A stretch of DNA of 64,000 bases, taken from the NCBI RefSeq assembly GCF_003363265.1, contig NZ_QRBF01000002.1, positions 62,001 through 126,000 on the forward strand, in the 5' to 3' direction. The notes under the pieces were generated by a model, which was not told the DNA's origin, ran no database searches, and saw only the letters and a list, made by a program, of their open reading frames with translations. Shown piece after piece: positions 25,297-34,660 of the stretch. Each line of letters starts with the position of its first letter. Positions within the stretch are counted from its first letter, which is position 1. The translations under genes were made by a program, and so were the position numbers. The DNA comes from Dyella psychrodurans. GTDB taxonomy: Bacteria > Pseudomonadota > Gammaproteobacteria > Xanthomonadales > Rhodanobacteraceae.

Positions 25297-26376
25297 TCAA
25301 CGACCCAGGTGATGTAGGAAAAAGTGGACGATGACGCGATAGGCATCTTTCGATTCCGGCAGCTCCGGGTCGGAGAAGAAGGAGTGCCACATGCCCTCCC
25401 AGACATGCAGTTCCGTCTCGGCTCCGGCCTTGTCGAGCAGTTGCTGGCTGTAGATCACCGAGCTCATGGTCATGTCGCGCGTGCCGGTGATCAGCAGGGT
25501 GGGCGGGAATTTGGCCAGCAGGGCGGGCGACAGCCCCGGCTGCACCAGCGGATCATCCGGGTTGGCGCCATGAAAGTAGGGCAGGTCTGCCAGGCCCGTC
25601 GGGTGCGTGGGCACACCCTGGCCATTCAGCGCGGGGGAGAAGTAGGCCGAGTCGCCTTTCACATCGACGAGCGAACCGCAGAACATTCCGATGGCGCCGG
25701 GCGTCGGGAGTTTGTCGGTGACGAGGCGTGCGACCACCTCGCCCGTGAGGATGCCACCGGCCGAGCAGCCGTAGATGCCGATGTCGGCAGCTTTGTATTG
25801 CTTGAGCAGCGCGCGATAGACCGCTTCGACGTCATCGCTGGCGGCCGGGAACGTATGCTCGGGCCCCTGCCGGTAATCCACGCTGATCACCTTGATGCGG
25901 CCGATGCTGGCAATCGGAATGGATTCCACCAGGCCGCCGCTGTGTGCTCCCCACAGGAAACCGCCGCCGTGCAAGTTGATCAGCACACGGTCGCGATTCT
26001 CTGGCGACACGCCTTGCGCTGGCATCACGACGTCCGTGCCGACGCCGGCTATCGTTTCGCTGCGGATTTTTACCGGGTAGAGCTTTTCCATGCGCGCGGC
26101 ACGGTCGCTGTTCATGCGGTCGTAGAACGCGCGGCTCTGCTCGATGGGGGCGGTGATCGGCGGAGCCTTGCTCCCTGCGGCCAGCATTTTCGGGAAGAAG
26201 GCGCGTGCTTCGGGCGAGGCCAGGCTTGAATACGGAATGGTGCCTGTAGGCGACGTGACGCTGCCATCGGCGTGAAATAGCGTTGGCGATGCCTCTTGCG
26301 CGCGGAGCGTTGTGCCGATCAGGCCGGCACATAGCAGGATGGACGATGCAACAAGCGACAGGCGTAATGCATGCAT
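25297..26376 (-). CDS. Exported alpha/beta hydrolase of the hormone-sensitive lipase (HSL) family
   Basis: A 359-residue esterase with a signal peptide (MHALRLSLVASSILLCAGLI, cleavage near LRA-QE). LINLHGGGFLWGAHSGG gives the HGGG oxyanion motif and GIYGCSAGG the nucleophile Ser; late TGTRDMTMSS and EGMWHSFF supply Asp and His. The family splits acyl esters and is often used to deacylate sugars or small aromatics. It is the last gene of the minus-strand glucoside operon, so removal of acyl groups from imported or periplasmic glycosides is a reasonable guess, not shown. The N-terminal 90 residues before the HGGG motif are longer than in the minimal family. Confidence 0.82.
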   Translation of the reverse strand: MHALRLSLVASSILLCAGLIGTTLRAQEASPTLFHADGSVTSPTGTIPYSSLASPEARAFFPKMLAAGSKAPPITAPIEQSRAFYDRMNSDRAARMEKLYPVKIRSETIAGVGTDVVMPAQGVSPENRDRVLINLHGGGFLWGAHSGGLVESIPIASIGRIKVISVDYRQGPEHTFPAASDDVEAVYRALLKQYKAADIGIYGCSAGGILTGEVVARLVTDKLPTPGAIGMFCGSLVDVKGDSAYFSPALNGQGVPTHPTGLADLPYFHGANPDDPLVQPGLSPALLAKFPPTLLITGTRDMTMSSVIYSQQLLDKAGAETELHVWEGMWHSFFSDPELPESKDAYRVIVHFFLHHLGR

Positions 26377-26426
26377 GATGCCTTTTCCTTGATTCGGTGA
26401 CAGCGAAACGCCGCGCTCCCTCTACT

Positions 26427-26468
26427 CGTCATTGACCCGCTTCACAACAGCGAAGCGGGTCAATGACG
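26427..26468. other. 17-base-pair intergenic stem-loop
   Basis: CGTCATTGACCCGCTTC (26427-26443) and its exact reverse complement (26452-26468) enclose an eight-base loop, between the GH37 stop and the esterase start. There is no T-tract on either strand, so it looks more like an RNA-processing or stabilising hairpin that sets unequal expression within the operon. Confidence 0.6.
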
Positions 26469-26484
26469 GTGAGGGGATGGCAGG

Positions 26485-28212
26485 TTATGGCGTGGTTCCA
26501 GTCGCTTTGCCGGCGGCGGAAGATTTTTCGGCTGCGCCGTCAAGCACTCCCTGCATCTTCAAGTACACCGCATTGGTCCAACCGAAACCGATGACGTTTT
26601 GCGAGTAGCCGGCAGTCACCTTCACATCGGCGTTGCCCAGCTTCATGTTGTACTTCTCGCGGATGGTGCCGTCGGCGGCAAAGCTGCGATCGATCGTCGC
26701 ATCGAATTTCTTTGCGATGCGTTGCGCATCGTCGTGAAAGCCGTAGGCATCCAGCCCGGACACCGCGAGCCAGTTGGTCGGCGCCCAGCCGAAGGGACTG
26801 TTCCACTGCACGCCGCTCGGCAGATTGTCCATCGCCAGGCCGCCCGGCAATTCGAAGAGGGGAAGCTTGCCGCGAACCGATGCCGCCTGTTCCTTCGATG
26901 CCGCGCCTGCCCACAATAGGTAGAACGTTGTGAGATACGGCGCATCGGAAGGTTTGCCCGCAACGAAGTCGTAATCGCGATACATGCCGGATTCGGGCCG
27001 CCACAGGTATTTGTTCATCGCGGCTTTGCGCGCGGCGGCGGCCTGGCTCCAGCGTTCGGCATCTGCTGTCTTGCCCAGTTGCACGGCGAAATCGTGCAGA
27101 TCCAGTTCGTAGCGATACAGCAGGCTGTTCAGGCCCACCGCTGCGTAGTGGTGCGTGGAGCCGCCGAACGGGCCGAAGTGGAAGTTGGTATCGAAGCCCG
27201 ATTCGCGCATCGCGCGATCGCCGTGGTAGTAGTCGGCCGTCAGCCGGTAACCATCCACCCAGTTGCCGGCGCACACTTTCGATGCGCGCACATCGCAACT
27301 CTCCGTCTTCAGGCGAGCGGCCTCGGCATCGTCCGGGTGCTCGGATGCCTTCAGCAGATAGCCGGGATTTTCGGATGGATGCGCGATCAGCCACTTGATC
27401 ACACCGCGATAGAACTCGCTGTCCTGCGCCTCAAGCACCGGACCGCTGCCCAGATCGTAGTAGCGAGCCAATCCGGTGTCGCCCGCCCGGTGTTCGGAGC
27501 GCGTCCATATCTCATAGTTGCGCACTGCGAGCGGATACGCTTTCTCCAGCCACGCACGCTTCTCTTCGGTGTTATGGAAACTGGCGGGATCGTCGAGCAG
27601 CGCCACCATCATGGCGGAGAGGAAGGGGGGCTGCGAGCGGCTGAGGTAATAAGTGCGGTTCGCGTTCAGCACACCGCCGTAGTACTGCACTTCAAACAGC
27701 GCGTTGTCGACCATGTCGCGCGCAAGATCGATGCGATGATCGGCGACCAGGCCGAGCATGATGAAATAACTGTCCCAGCCGTACATTTCGTTGAAGAAGC
27801 CGCCGGGCACGACATACGGATGAGGTAGATAAAGCAGGCCTTGCACCGGAAGCGTGGTTGCGTCGATATCGCCAAGCTGGTCGATGGCTTTCGGTAACGC
27901 GCGCACGTCGACATTGCAGCGCTTGCCTATCTGGCCAAGCTCGGCCGACATGGGGAATTGCGACGGGACATAAAGCACGGGGCGCGTCAGCAGCTTGGGG
28001 TCCGCCAGCGATGCGCAATCGTCCATGGAGCGCGTCAACGTGGTCCAGGCCTTGTCGATATAGGCGCGTGTCTTGGCGGGATCGGGCTTTGCCGCCATGG
28101 CGGTTGACGCAAGGGTTGCCGACAACAACAAGGTGGCAAGGCGCCATCCGGTGCGGTGCGTCGAAGCAAATGGAGAGGCGTTCATGCAGGCAGTGTGCTG
28201 GATGTTTTTCAT
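26485..28212 (-). CDS. Periplasmic GH37 (trehalase-family) glycosidase with altered signature motifs
   Basis: A 575-residue exported protein (signal ending near STAMAAKPD). GH37 landmarks are all in order: PGGFFNEMYGWDSYFIMLGL (about residues 134-153), ESGFD near 337-341 (general acid Asp), QWNSPFGWAPTNW near 466, REKYN near 519 (base Glu) and GFGWTNAV at the end. However the trehalase signatures normally read PGGRF and QWD; here Arg is Phe and Asp is Asn, and the glycine-rich loop before the final motif is replaced by VKVTAGYSQN. The catalytic pair is kept but substrate contacts differ, so the sugar may not be trehalose. ATG 28212 has GGGGA upstream; ATG 28185 lacks one. Confidence 0.82.
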   Translation of the reverse strand: MKNIQHTACMNASPFASTHRTGWRLATLLLSATLASTAMAAKPDPAKTRAYIDKAWTTLTRSMDDCASLADPKLLTRPVLYVPSQFPMSAELGQIGKRCNVDVRALPKAIDQLGDIDATTLPVQGLLYLPHPYVVPGGFFNEMYGWDSYFIMLGLVADHRIDLARDMVDNALFEVQYYGGVLNANRTYYLSRSQPPFLSAMMVALLDDPASFHNTEEKRAWLEKAYPLAVRNYEIWTRSEHRAGDTGLARYYDLGSGPVLEAQDSEFYRGVIKWLIAHPSENPGYLLKASEHPDDAEAARLKTESCDVRASKVCAGNWVDGYRLTADYYHGDRAMRESGFDTNFHFGPFGGSTHHYAAVGLNSLLYRYELDLHDFAVQLGKTADAERWSQAAAARKAAMNKYLWRPESGMYRDYDFVAGKPSDAPYLTTFYLLWAGAASKEQAASVRGKLPLFELPGGLAMDNLPSGVQWNSPFGWAPTNWLAVSGLDAYGFHDDAQRIAKKFDATIDRSFAADGTIREKYNMKLGNADVKVTAGYSQNVIGFGWTNAVYLKMQGVLDGAAEKSSAAGKATGTTP

Positions 28213-28284
28213 GTCTGTTCCCCATTCATGGCGGTCGGCGATGGTGGTGGGCGGTAGTCGGCCGCGTGATGCAGCGTTTTCGCG

Positions 28285-30531
28285 CTACAGCGTCTTGCGA
28301 ACCAATGTTGCCTTTCCATCGGCGCCGCGTTGGACGGTGATGTCGTACTGCTTGCCCTGGAAACTGACGCGTTTCAGCGTCAGCGATGTCCACGTGGGAG
28401 GCAGCGTCGGTGCATACGCCTGATCTAGACCCTTGTCGTCGATGCGCAAGCCTGTCAATCCGTACAGCATGCTCTGCAGGAAGCCCGCGGATGTGGCGAG
28501 GATGTAGCCGGCATTATTGGCCACGGTTTCCGTGCGCACGTTGAACGGTGGCTTTAGGAAGCCCACCAGATTGCGCTGAATCCAGTCGCCGGCGGCTTTT
28601 GCATCGCCCAGCTCCGAAGCGCCGACGGCGAGCATCACCATCATCATTTCGTTCGGATCGTCGCCGTGGACCTTTAGTTCGTGCAGTTGGAAGTCGAAGT
28701 CGTTGCGGCGCACTGCCTCCGACATCGGCAAGTCGAGATTCGGATACATCAGCCATGCCAGCGAAGATCCCATCCAAGTGATCTTGTCGTGCGGCACGGA
28801 CGCATCGAAATCGAGGTGGCGCTGTTCCTGGTCGAGGAACGGTACGTACATCTTGGCCACGATGTCGCCCCATGTCGGGTCCGCCGGTTCGCCGACTTTC
28901 TTTGCCGCTTCGATAGCGATTTGCAACGCTTTGCGTGCAGCGGCATTGGTGAACGAGTCGTTGGGAACGTCGTCGTAGGCCTCGTCGGGCGAGGTGACGT
29001 GCAGGATCTCGTAGCGGTCCTTGGCCCGATCGTAGGTGACGCGACTGGCCCAGAACTGCGCGACCTCGCGGATCACCGGCCAGCCGTATTGCTTCAGCCA
29101 CGCATCGTCGCCACTGGCAAGGTAGTACTGCCACTGCGCGATGGCGATGTCGGCGTTGACGTGAATTTCGCGGTACACGCCGTACGCAAAGTGTGGCGTG
29201 TTGTCGACGCCAGTCTGCGGATCGGCTTCCCACGGATACATCGTGCCTTTGGCGCCGTACTGGATGGCGCGTTCGCGCGCAGGCTGCATGGTGCGGTTGC
29301 GGAACATCACGATCGGCTTGGCGCGTTCGGGGTGGAGCAGAAGCAATGCAGGGAATACCCAAGAGTCGCTGTCCCAGAACGCGTGGCCGGCGTAGTTGGG
29401 CGTGAGCGCACAGGCGCCCATCGGCCATGCCGTGCCCACGGTGCTGTTGGAAAGCAGGTAGTAAAGATCGGAGTGAATGGCTTTCTGCACCTGCGGATCG
29501 CCATCCACCACGATGTCCGACTTCCAAAGTTCGTGCCATGCGGCCTGATGCCGGGCGAGCAAGGCCGAAAAGCCGGTCTGTCGCGCCTGCTTGGCGAGCG
29601 CCACATCGTCTTTGGCTGTGCCACCCCAGTCCTGGCGAGATGCGGCAAGGTATTTGGTGAATGTGTAGGTGGTGCCTTTCGTCACCTTGGCCGTGATGTG
29701 CAGCGAGAGCAGATGGCTGGTCTTTTCCAGTTGCACGTTTTCAACGGTCAGCGCCGACGGCAATGCGATGGCTGCGGCTTCCGCCATGCTGAGACCTTCC
29801 TTGGCGCGGCCATCGAGCCATAGTGTCAACGTCCTGGTGTCGCCATCGCTTGAGAGCACCTGCGTGTAGCCGGGATACCAGACGGCGGCGCGGTCGGGCG
29901 TCGGTGCCGGTTTGTTGTCCAGATTTTGTCCGCTGGCAATGACCGCGGCGATCATCTGATCGCCGGTCATGCTGCCGATCGGGAGGCGCGGCTGATATTC
30001 GGACCACAGTCGAATCGGGAAGGTGAGTTCGACGCTCCCGTCGAAGTGCGGCGTGATCGAGATTTGTGTGGCAGCGAGATGAGCGTCGGCCTGGCTGACG
30101 AAGGTGACGACTTGCACGTCCGTCGATTTGTTCGCGTAGTCGAAGCGATAGCGCGTGGTCAGCGTACCGTCGTGCATGTCCAGCGTCTGCGAGTAATCCG
30201 CGAAGATCTTGCTGTCCAGTCGCGTGGAATTGATCCAGCCGCCGCCCGGGTTGTAGTCGATCTCGCTCCAGCCGGGAATGGCGGCGGGACGTGAAACGTC
30301 CTCCTTGCTGTAATCCATGAACGCGACCATGTAGGCGCGGGAAGGCTCGGTGCCGCGCGGCGAGGTCATCGTGGAGAAATAGCCGTTCGCCAGATAGCTG
30401 GGAAAGTAGGTGCCGAAATCCTTGGAAGATGCCGTGAGCGTAAAGCTCGGGTCCGTCGCGGCGTGCGCCAGCGGCGCAGAGCTGGCGGCGAAAAGAAACA
30501 GTGCGGCAAAGCCGATGTTGCGAAAAGTCAT
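28285..30531 (-). CDS. Secreted GH65-family alpha-glucosidase
   Basis: A 748-residue exported protein (signal MTFRNIGFAALFLFAASSAP, cleavage near AHA-ATDP). The N-terminal beta-sandwich is followed by an (alpha/alpha)6 barrel with YAGHAFWDSDSWVFPALLLL and the general acid in VTSPDEAYDDVPND (Glu517). It lacks the phosphorylase-type KQADVLQ segment found in the cytosolic paralogue at 34661, so it is probably one of the hydrolytic GH65 enzymes (acid trehalase, kojibiose hydrolase or collagen glucosyl-galactosyl type). ATG 30531 follows GGAGC by six bases. Together with GH37 it would cleave alpha-glucosides in the periplasm before import. Confidence 0.85.
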   Translation of the reverse strand: MTFRNIGFAALFLFAASSAPLAHAATDPSFTLTASSKDFGTYFPSYLANGYFSTMTSPRGTEPSRAYMVAFMDYSKEDVSRPAAIPGWSEIDYNPGGGWINSTRLDSKIFADYSQTLDMHDGTLTTRYRFDYANKSTDVQVVTFVSQADAHLAATQISITPHFDGSVELTFPIRLWSEYQPRLPIGSMTGDQMIAAVIASGQNLDNKPAPTPDRAAVWYPGYTQVLSSDGDTRTLTLWLDGRAKEGLSMAEAAAIALPSALTVENVQLEKTSHLLSLHITAKVTKGTTYTFTKYLAASRQDWGGTAKDDVALAKQARQTGFSALLARHQAAWHELWKSDIVVDGDPQVQKAIHSDLYYLLSNSTVGTAWPMGACALTPNYAGHAFWDSDSWVFPALLLLHPERAKPIVMFRNRTMQPARERAIQYGAKGTMYPWEADPQTGVDNTPHFAYGVYREIHVNADIAIAQWQYYLASGDDAWLKQYGWPVIREVAQFWASRVTYDRAKDRYEILHVTSPDEAYDDVPNDSFTNAAARKALQIAIEAAKKVGEPADPTWGDIVAKMYVPFLDQEQRHLDFDASVPHDKITWMGSSLAWLMYPNLDLPMSEAVRRNDFDFQLHELKVHGDDPNEMMMVMLAVGASELGDAKAAGDWIQRNLVGFLKPPFNVRTETVANNAGYILATSAGFLQSMLYGLTGLRIDDKGLDQAYAPTLPPTWTSLTLKRVSFQGKQYDITVQRGADGKATLVRKTL

Positions 30532-30578
30532 GGAAGCTCCAGCAATGACACGCGTTGCACTCTCCGGTTCACGCAACG

Positions 30579-31844
30579 CTATTTGGCGATAAGGCTTGTG
30601 ATGCTCGCCGTTTTCGTTCCCGCGCGGTCGGTCTCGCGCTTGAAGAAGAACAGGGTGATCAGAATCAGCGACATGGGGACCAGCGAAAAATAGAACGCGT
30701 GAATCCCGTCGAAGCGCGAGAAGACGATGGCGGTGATGCGTGAGCCGAGCGTTCCACCCAGCGCCGAAAAAATGACGATCAGGCCCGTCATGGCGGCATG
30801 CGAAGGTTTCGGCAGAGAGCTCAGCGCGACCGAGTTGATTACCGGATAGATCGGCGCCATCAACAGGCCAATCAGCGGGATCAGGTAGGCAGCGACCGGC
30901 GCATTGAACCAGCCGACGTTCGCACGCGCCGTCACGCCGTGCGCAAGCGGCAGGGTCAGCATGACCAGCAGGCCCATGCCGACAACGCAAAGATTCAGCA
31001 GCGCATACCAGGGCAGACGGCGAAGCAGCTGCCCCGCCACGATCCGGCCGATGGCCGATGCCGCGGCCAGGATCGTCGCCAGCTGGATGCTCATGGCGTT
31101 GGGCAGCTTGAGGATCTCGTTGTTGAAGGTGGGCAGCCAGGTGCTGAAGCTTTGTTCGATCAGCACATAGAGGAAAGCGGAAGCCAGGAACACGTAGACC
31201 AGCGGACGCAGAAACAAGTGCAACATCTCGAGCAGCGATCCGTGCATCGACTTGGTTTCTTCCGTGCGTGCCGCGGATTCGTCGAGGTTCGACGTGGCAA
31301 GCAGCGCGATCACCAGCACGCAGACGACAACAAGAACCCAGTACACGTTGAGCCAGGATGGATTCGCAGGCGACTGACGATCGACGAACGCGCTGAACAG
31401 CCAGCCGGCGATCAGCACGCCCACCATGAACAAGCCTTCGATGGTGTTGGTGAGACGACCGTGTTCGGCCCGGTCGTTGGTGAGCAGGCCGATGGACGAA
31501 TAGACCGATACCTTGGTCAGCGCGAACGAGACGCCCACGCAGGTGAACAACAGTTCCGTGGTGTGAAAACCCGGATACAACGGCATCAGCGCGCACGCGA
31601 AGGCGACAATGCCCAGTGCGATCATCATCGCGCGCCGAAAGCCCAGCAGGGGAAGAAACGAAGCAACCAGAAAGGACGTCAGCGCAATCGGCAGGTCCTT
31701 GAACAATTCCAGCAAACTCGCCTGTGGCTTGTCGACGCCGAAGGTATATATCGACTGCAGGATGACCGTGCCGACGCTGTTGAGCAGAATCGCGAAGACC
31801 ATGTAGATCAGGGCCAACGCAGCGGTCATGCGGAATCGATTCAT
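30579..31844 (-). CDS. MFS transporter, probable glucoside or hexose importer
   Basis: A 421-residue permease with about 12 membrane helices and a central cytosolic loop (NLDESAARTEETKSMHGS). The sequence resembles general MFS sugar permeases but carries no signature that fixes the substrate. It differs from the FucP-type permease at 14600. Its place between the TonB-dependent receptor and the periplasmic glycosidases suggests inner-membrane entry of the sugar, either intact disaccharide for the cytosolic phosphorylase or free glucose. ATG 31844 has AGGT five bases upstream. A 211-base gap with a strong hairpin separates it from the receptor gene. Confidence 0.83.
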   Translation of the reverse strand: MNRFRMTAALALIYMVFAILLNSVGTVILQSIYTFGVDKPQASLLELFKDLPIALTSFLVASFLPLLGFRRAMMIALGIVAFACALMPLYPGFHTTELLFTCVGVSFALTKVSVYSSIGLLTNDRAEHGRLTNTIEGLFMVGVLIAGWLFSAFVDRQSPANPSWLNVYWVLVVVCVLVIALLATSNLDESAARTEETKSMHGSLLEMLHLFLRPLVYVFLASAFLYVLIEQSFSTWLPTFNNEILKLPNAMSIQLATILAAASAIGRIVAGQLLRRLPWYALLNLCVVGMGLLVMLTLPLAHGVTARANVGWFNAPVAAYLIPLIGLLMAPIYPVINSVALSSLPKPSHAAMTGLIVIFSALGGTLGSRITAIVFSRFDGIHAFYFSLVPMSLILITLFFFKRETDRAGTKTASITSLIAK

Positions 31845-31993
31845 GGCGACCTGCTTGGATAGGTGCGTGGGCGAAAACGCGAAACGTCAACGCCGCATGG
31901 AGCCGATGAGCCTTGCACGGCGGATGCCGACCGATATTCGATCACCGTCACGCATGGCGAAGGCCACTCTACAACGTCCGTCGAGCTGAAAGT

Positions 31994-32024
31994 CCATGGC
32001 CGGGTGTTTCGCACCCGGCCATGG
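31994..32024. terminator. Hairpin after the TonB-dependent receptor gene
   Basis: A 13-base perfect stem CCATGGCCGGGTG / CACCCGGCCATGG with loop TTTCG lies 31 bases downstream of the receptor stop (minus strand). No T-run follows, so it may attenuate or stabilise the message at the receptor/MFS boundary rather than end it fully. The rest of the gap (31845-31993) shows no clear promoter. Confidence 0.5.
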
Positions 32025-32055
32025 GTGCCCTAGGGAGGGGAGGGCGACTAACGGC

Positions 32056-34602
32056 TTAGAAGCTGTACTTGATCTGCCCGTTCACCTCGCGACCTTCGAT
32101 GGAGCGAGCCAGAATCACGCCATTGGAACTGGCGAAGCCGAACAAGCGGGCGTTGCCTTCGGTGATGCCGATCTGGTTGGTCAAGTTGGTGCCCTGGACG
32201 CTGTAGGACCAGTGCTGACCGACGTTCGCCAGCACGCCGAAACTCAGGTCGTAGAAATTGCCCAGCGGCTGCTGCTGGATCAGGTCGCCGTAGCGATTGC
32301 CCACGTACTCGTACGTGATCCATGCCTTGATGCTGCCCCAGCTCGTGGGCAGTTCGTAGGCGGGCGTCAGGCGGAACTGGAACTTCGGCTGACGCTGCAA
32401 CTCCATGCCGTTGATGCTCGCGCACTGCGTGGTTCCGTTCTGAGCGGTGTATGTCACGCAACCGATGTAACGGTAGTAGTGACCGTCCATGTAGTCGCCG
32501 GAGAACGTCACCGAGGTGTGTTCGATCGGTTTGACCGTCGTCGTGAAGTTGACACCCCTCGACTGCGAGCCGTACACGAAGGTCTGCTGGCCGGTGTCGG
32601 TCGTGATGGTGTACGGAACGTTGTAGAACAAGCGGCGATACGCGCTGAGGTCGGCGTAGATCCAGTCGGACTGGTACTTGAAGCCGATTTCATAGTTCTT
32701 GATCTTCTGCACCGGCGTGCTGGGCAAGCCGCGCAGATCGTCGAAGCCGGGGAAGTGGATGCCCTGGTTCACGCGGATATAGGCGCTCATGTTCGGATTG
32801 AACTCGTAGTTCGCACCCAGCGTCCACGACTTCGCCGTTTTCAGATAATTGATGTAGCTCTGTCCCGGCGCAAAGTACTGTGCCCCGTTGTTGTACAGCG
32901 TATACGGATTCGCATCCAGGTCACCCGTCGTGGTATTGCCGATAGCGCCGTCGGCTTTTTGGCGCTCTACGCGCATGCCGCCGTCGAACGTCCAGTCGTT
33001 GTACTTCCACGTATCGGTCAGGAAGAACGCGGTGTTGAATCCGTTCCAGCGTTCGCGAACAGCCGTCGAAGCGCCGCTCACGAAGCCTTGTGGGCTGCTC
33101 AGATCCCATGTATTGGTGCCGTTGGTCAGTGTCACCGCGATCGGGTTGGGATTGTTCTGGGCCTGCAGCAGCATGTTGTTGCCCAGGTACCAGGTGTCGT
33201 GGTCGTTGTAGACGGCGGTGTAGTTGCCGAAGGTCAACGTGTTGCCGTCGAACAATTCCTTGCTGACGTGGAATTCGTTGCTGATCGCCTGGATAACCTT
33301 GTGCACGTACCACAAGCCCTGGGTGGTGACGTTCTGGTTCATGTCGGCCGCCGCGCCATTATTGGTGTACGTGGCCGTGGCGGTCAGGCCGGCAGGGAGC
33401 TTATCGGCGGTTTCCTCACCGGCGATGTACCCAGCCAGCGTGGTGGGGTTGTTGCCTGTGCTGAAAAACGAAACGGTGTTCATCTCACCGCCCGTAAAGC
33501 CAAGCTTGTCGGAGATCGACCAGCCGTTGCCGAAGTCCCAGTCGAAGTTTGCACCCAGGATGTGGATATCGGCGCCGCGACCCTTGGCCAGGTTCACCGG
33601 AATGCCACCGGGCGTGCAGCCTGCGGTGAAGCAGGGTGTGGTCTGGATGGTTTCGTACTGGTCGGCTTTGCTTCCGAACGTGCCGGTCAACGGACTGAAG
33701 CCAGGATAGTTCGAGAAGTTGCCCTGGCTAGGATTGAGAATGGGCGTGTCGGTGACGAACTGATTGTGATCCTTCAGCGTACGCGCGTAGAACATCAGCG
33801 AGCCGCTATCCCAGTCGCGTGTCAGCGTTGCGGTCAGCGAACCACCGTTATCGGCGGGAAACTGCGGGTCGCGTACACCGTCGGAGCGACGCCACCAGCC
33901 ACCGATGCTGCCGTACCAATTGTCGGCGACCTTGAAACCGATGAAGCCATCCAGGCGTTCCATCCCCTCCGAACCGTACGTGAAACCGATGTCACCGGAA
34001 GGAACGTCCGTGCCTTCGCGCAAGAGGAAGTTCGCCGTGACGCCAGGCTGCCCGTTGCCGTACAGCACGGACGGACCGCCTTGCACGATTTCAGCGCGAT
34101 CGATGGTGTCGTCCAGACGGAACAAGGAGGAGTTTTCCATGAACGACAGCGTGGACATCGGATAGAGCGGTATACCGTTCAACTGGTAAGTGGCATAAGG
34201 TGCGTCGCCGCCGCCGGGGAAGCCCGCCACTTCGATGTTCGCACCCGTCTGGCCGCCGGAGGATTCCGGATAAATACCGGGCGAGGCCTTGAGCAGATCC
34301 GCTGCACTCTTGGGGTTGGCCTCCTTGATCTGCTGTGCGGTCATCGAGGTGATCGAATAGCTGGCGTCGATCTTCTTGATACCGCCAAACGTGGCCGTGC
34401 CGGTTACGACCACCTGTTCCAGCGTCGTGGCCTTCTTGGCGTTGGCCTGTTGCTGGGCGCCGGGGCTTTGCTGCGGTGTCGTCGTGGCGGGTGCCGGGCT
34501 CGGCTGGGTCTGAGGTGTTTGCTGCGCATAGGCAACGCCGGACATAAGCGTCGCAGCAATCGCCGCCGACAGCGTCAATCGTGTGAGTGGCTTGCTGTTC
34601 AT
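32056..34602 (-). CDS. TonB-dependent outer-membrane receptor of the glucoside island
   Basis: An 848-residue receptor. After the signal peptide (MNSKPLTRLTLSAAIAATLM, then GVAYAQ) comes a proline/glutamine-rich linker with TTLEQVVVTGT (TonB box region), a plug domain (SAADLLKASPGIYPE, VQGGPSVLYGNGQPGVTANFLL), and a 22-stranded barrel ending in GREVNGQIKYSF with terminal Phe. The long linker and Gln/Pro composition are common in carbohydrate receptors of this group. It is co-transcribed with the phosphorylase (58-base gap), so import of an alpha-glucoside is inferred. ATG 34602 follows GGGGAGAA. Confidence 0.88.
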   Translation of the reverse strand: MNSKPLTRLTLSAAIAATLMSGVAYAQQTPQTQPSPAPATTTPQQSPGAQQQANAKKATTLEQVVVTGTATFGGIKKIDASYSITSMTAQQIKEANPKSAADLLKASPGIYPESSGGQTGANIEVAGFPGGGDAPYATYQLNGIPLYPMSTLSFMENSSLFRLDDTIDRAEIVQGGPSVLYGNGQPGVTANFLLREGTDVPSGDIGFTYGSEGMERLDGFIGFKVADNWYGSIGGWWRRSDGVRDPQFPADNGGSLTATLTRDWDSGSLMFYARTLKDHNQFVTDTPILNPSQGNFSNYPGFSPLTGTFGSKADQYETIQTTPCFTAGCTPGGIPVNLAKGRGADIHILGANFDWDFGNGWSISDKLGFTGGEMNTVSFFSTGNNPTTLAGYIAGEETADKLPAGLTATATYTNNGAAADMNQNVTTQGLWYVHKVIQAISNEFHVSKELFDGNTLTFGNYTAVYNDHDTWYLGNNMLLQAQNNPNPIAVTLTNGTNTWDLSSPQGFVSGASTAVRERWNGFNTAFFLTDTWKYNDWTFDGGMRVERQKADGAIGNTTTGDLDANPYTLYNNGAQYFAPGQSYINYLKTAKSWTLGANYEFNPNMSAYIRVNQGIHFPGFDDLRGLPSTPVQKIKNYEIGFKYQSDWIYADLSAYRRLFYNVPYTITTDTGQQTFVYGSQSRGVNFTTTVKPIEHTSVTFSGDYMDGHYYRYIGCVTYTAQNGTTQCASINGMELQRQPKFQFRLTPAYELPTSWGSIKAWITYEYVGNRYGDLIQQQPLGNFYDLSFGVLANVGQHWSYSVQGTNLTNQIGITEGNARLFGFASSNGVILARSIEGREVNGQIKYSF

Positions 34603-34660
34603 CAATCGTTCTCCCCAACGGTTTTGTTTGTGAATGCGTGGCGTAAGCCACGTCTCTCTG

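Noticed and set aside
26427-26468. Intrinsic terminator of the GH37 gene
   Set aside because: Strong stem, but no T-tract on either strand; kept only as a stem-loop.
28285-31890. Single 1201-residue protein joining GH65 to upstream sequence
   Set aside because: The upstream part overlaps the MFS gene in another frame; a signal peptide and ribosome site mark the true start at 30531.
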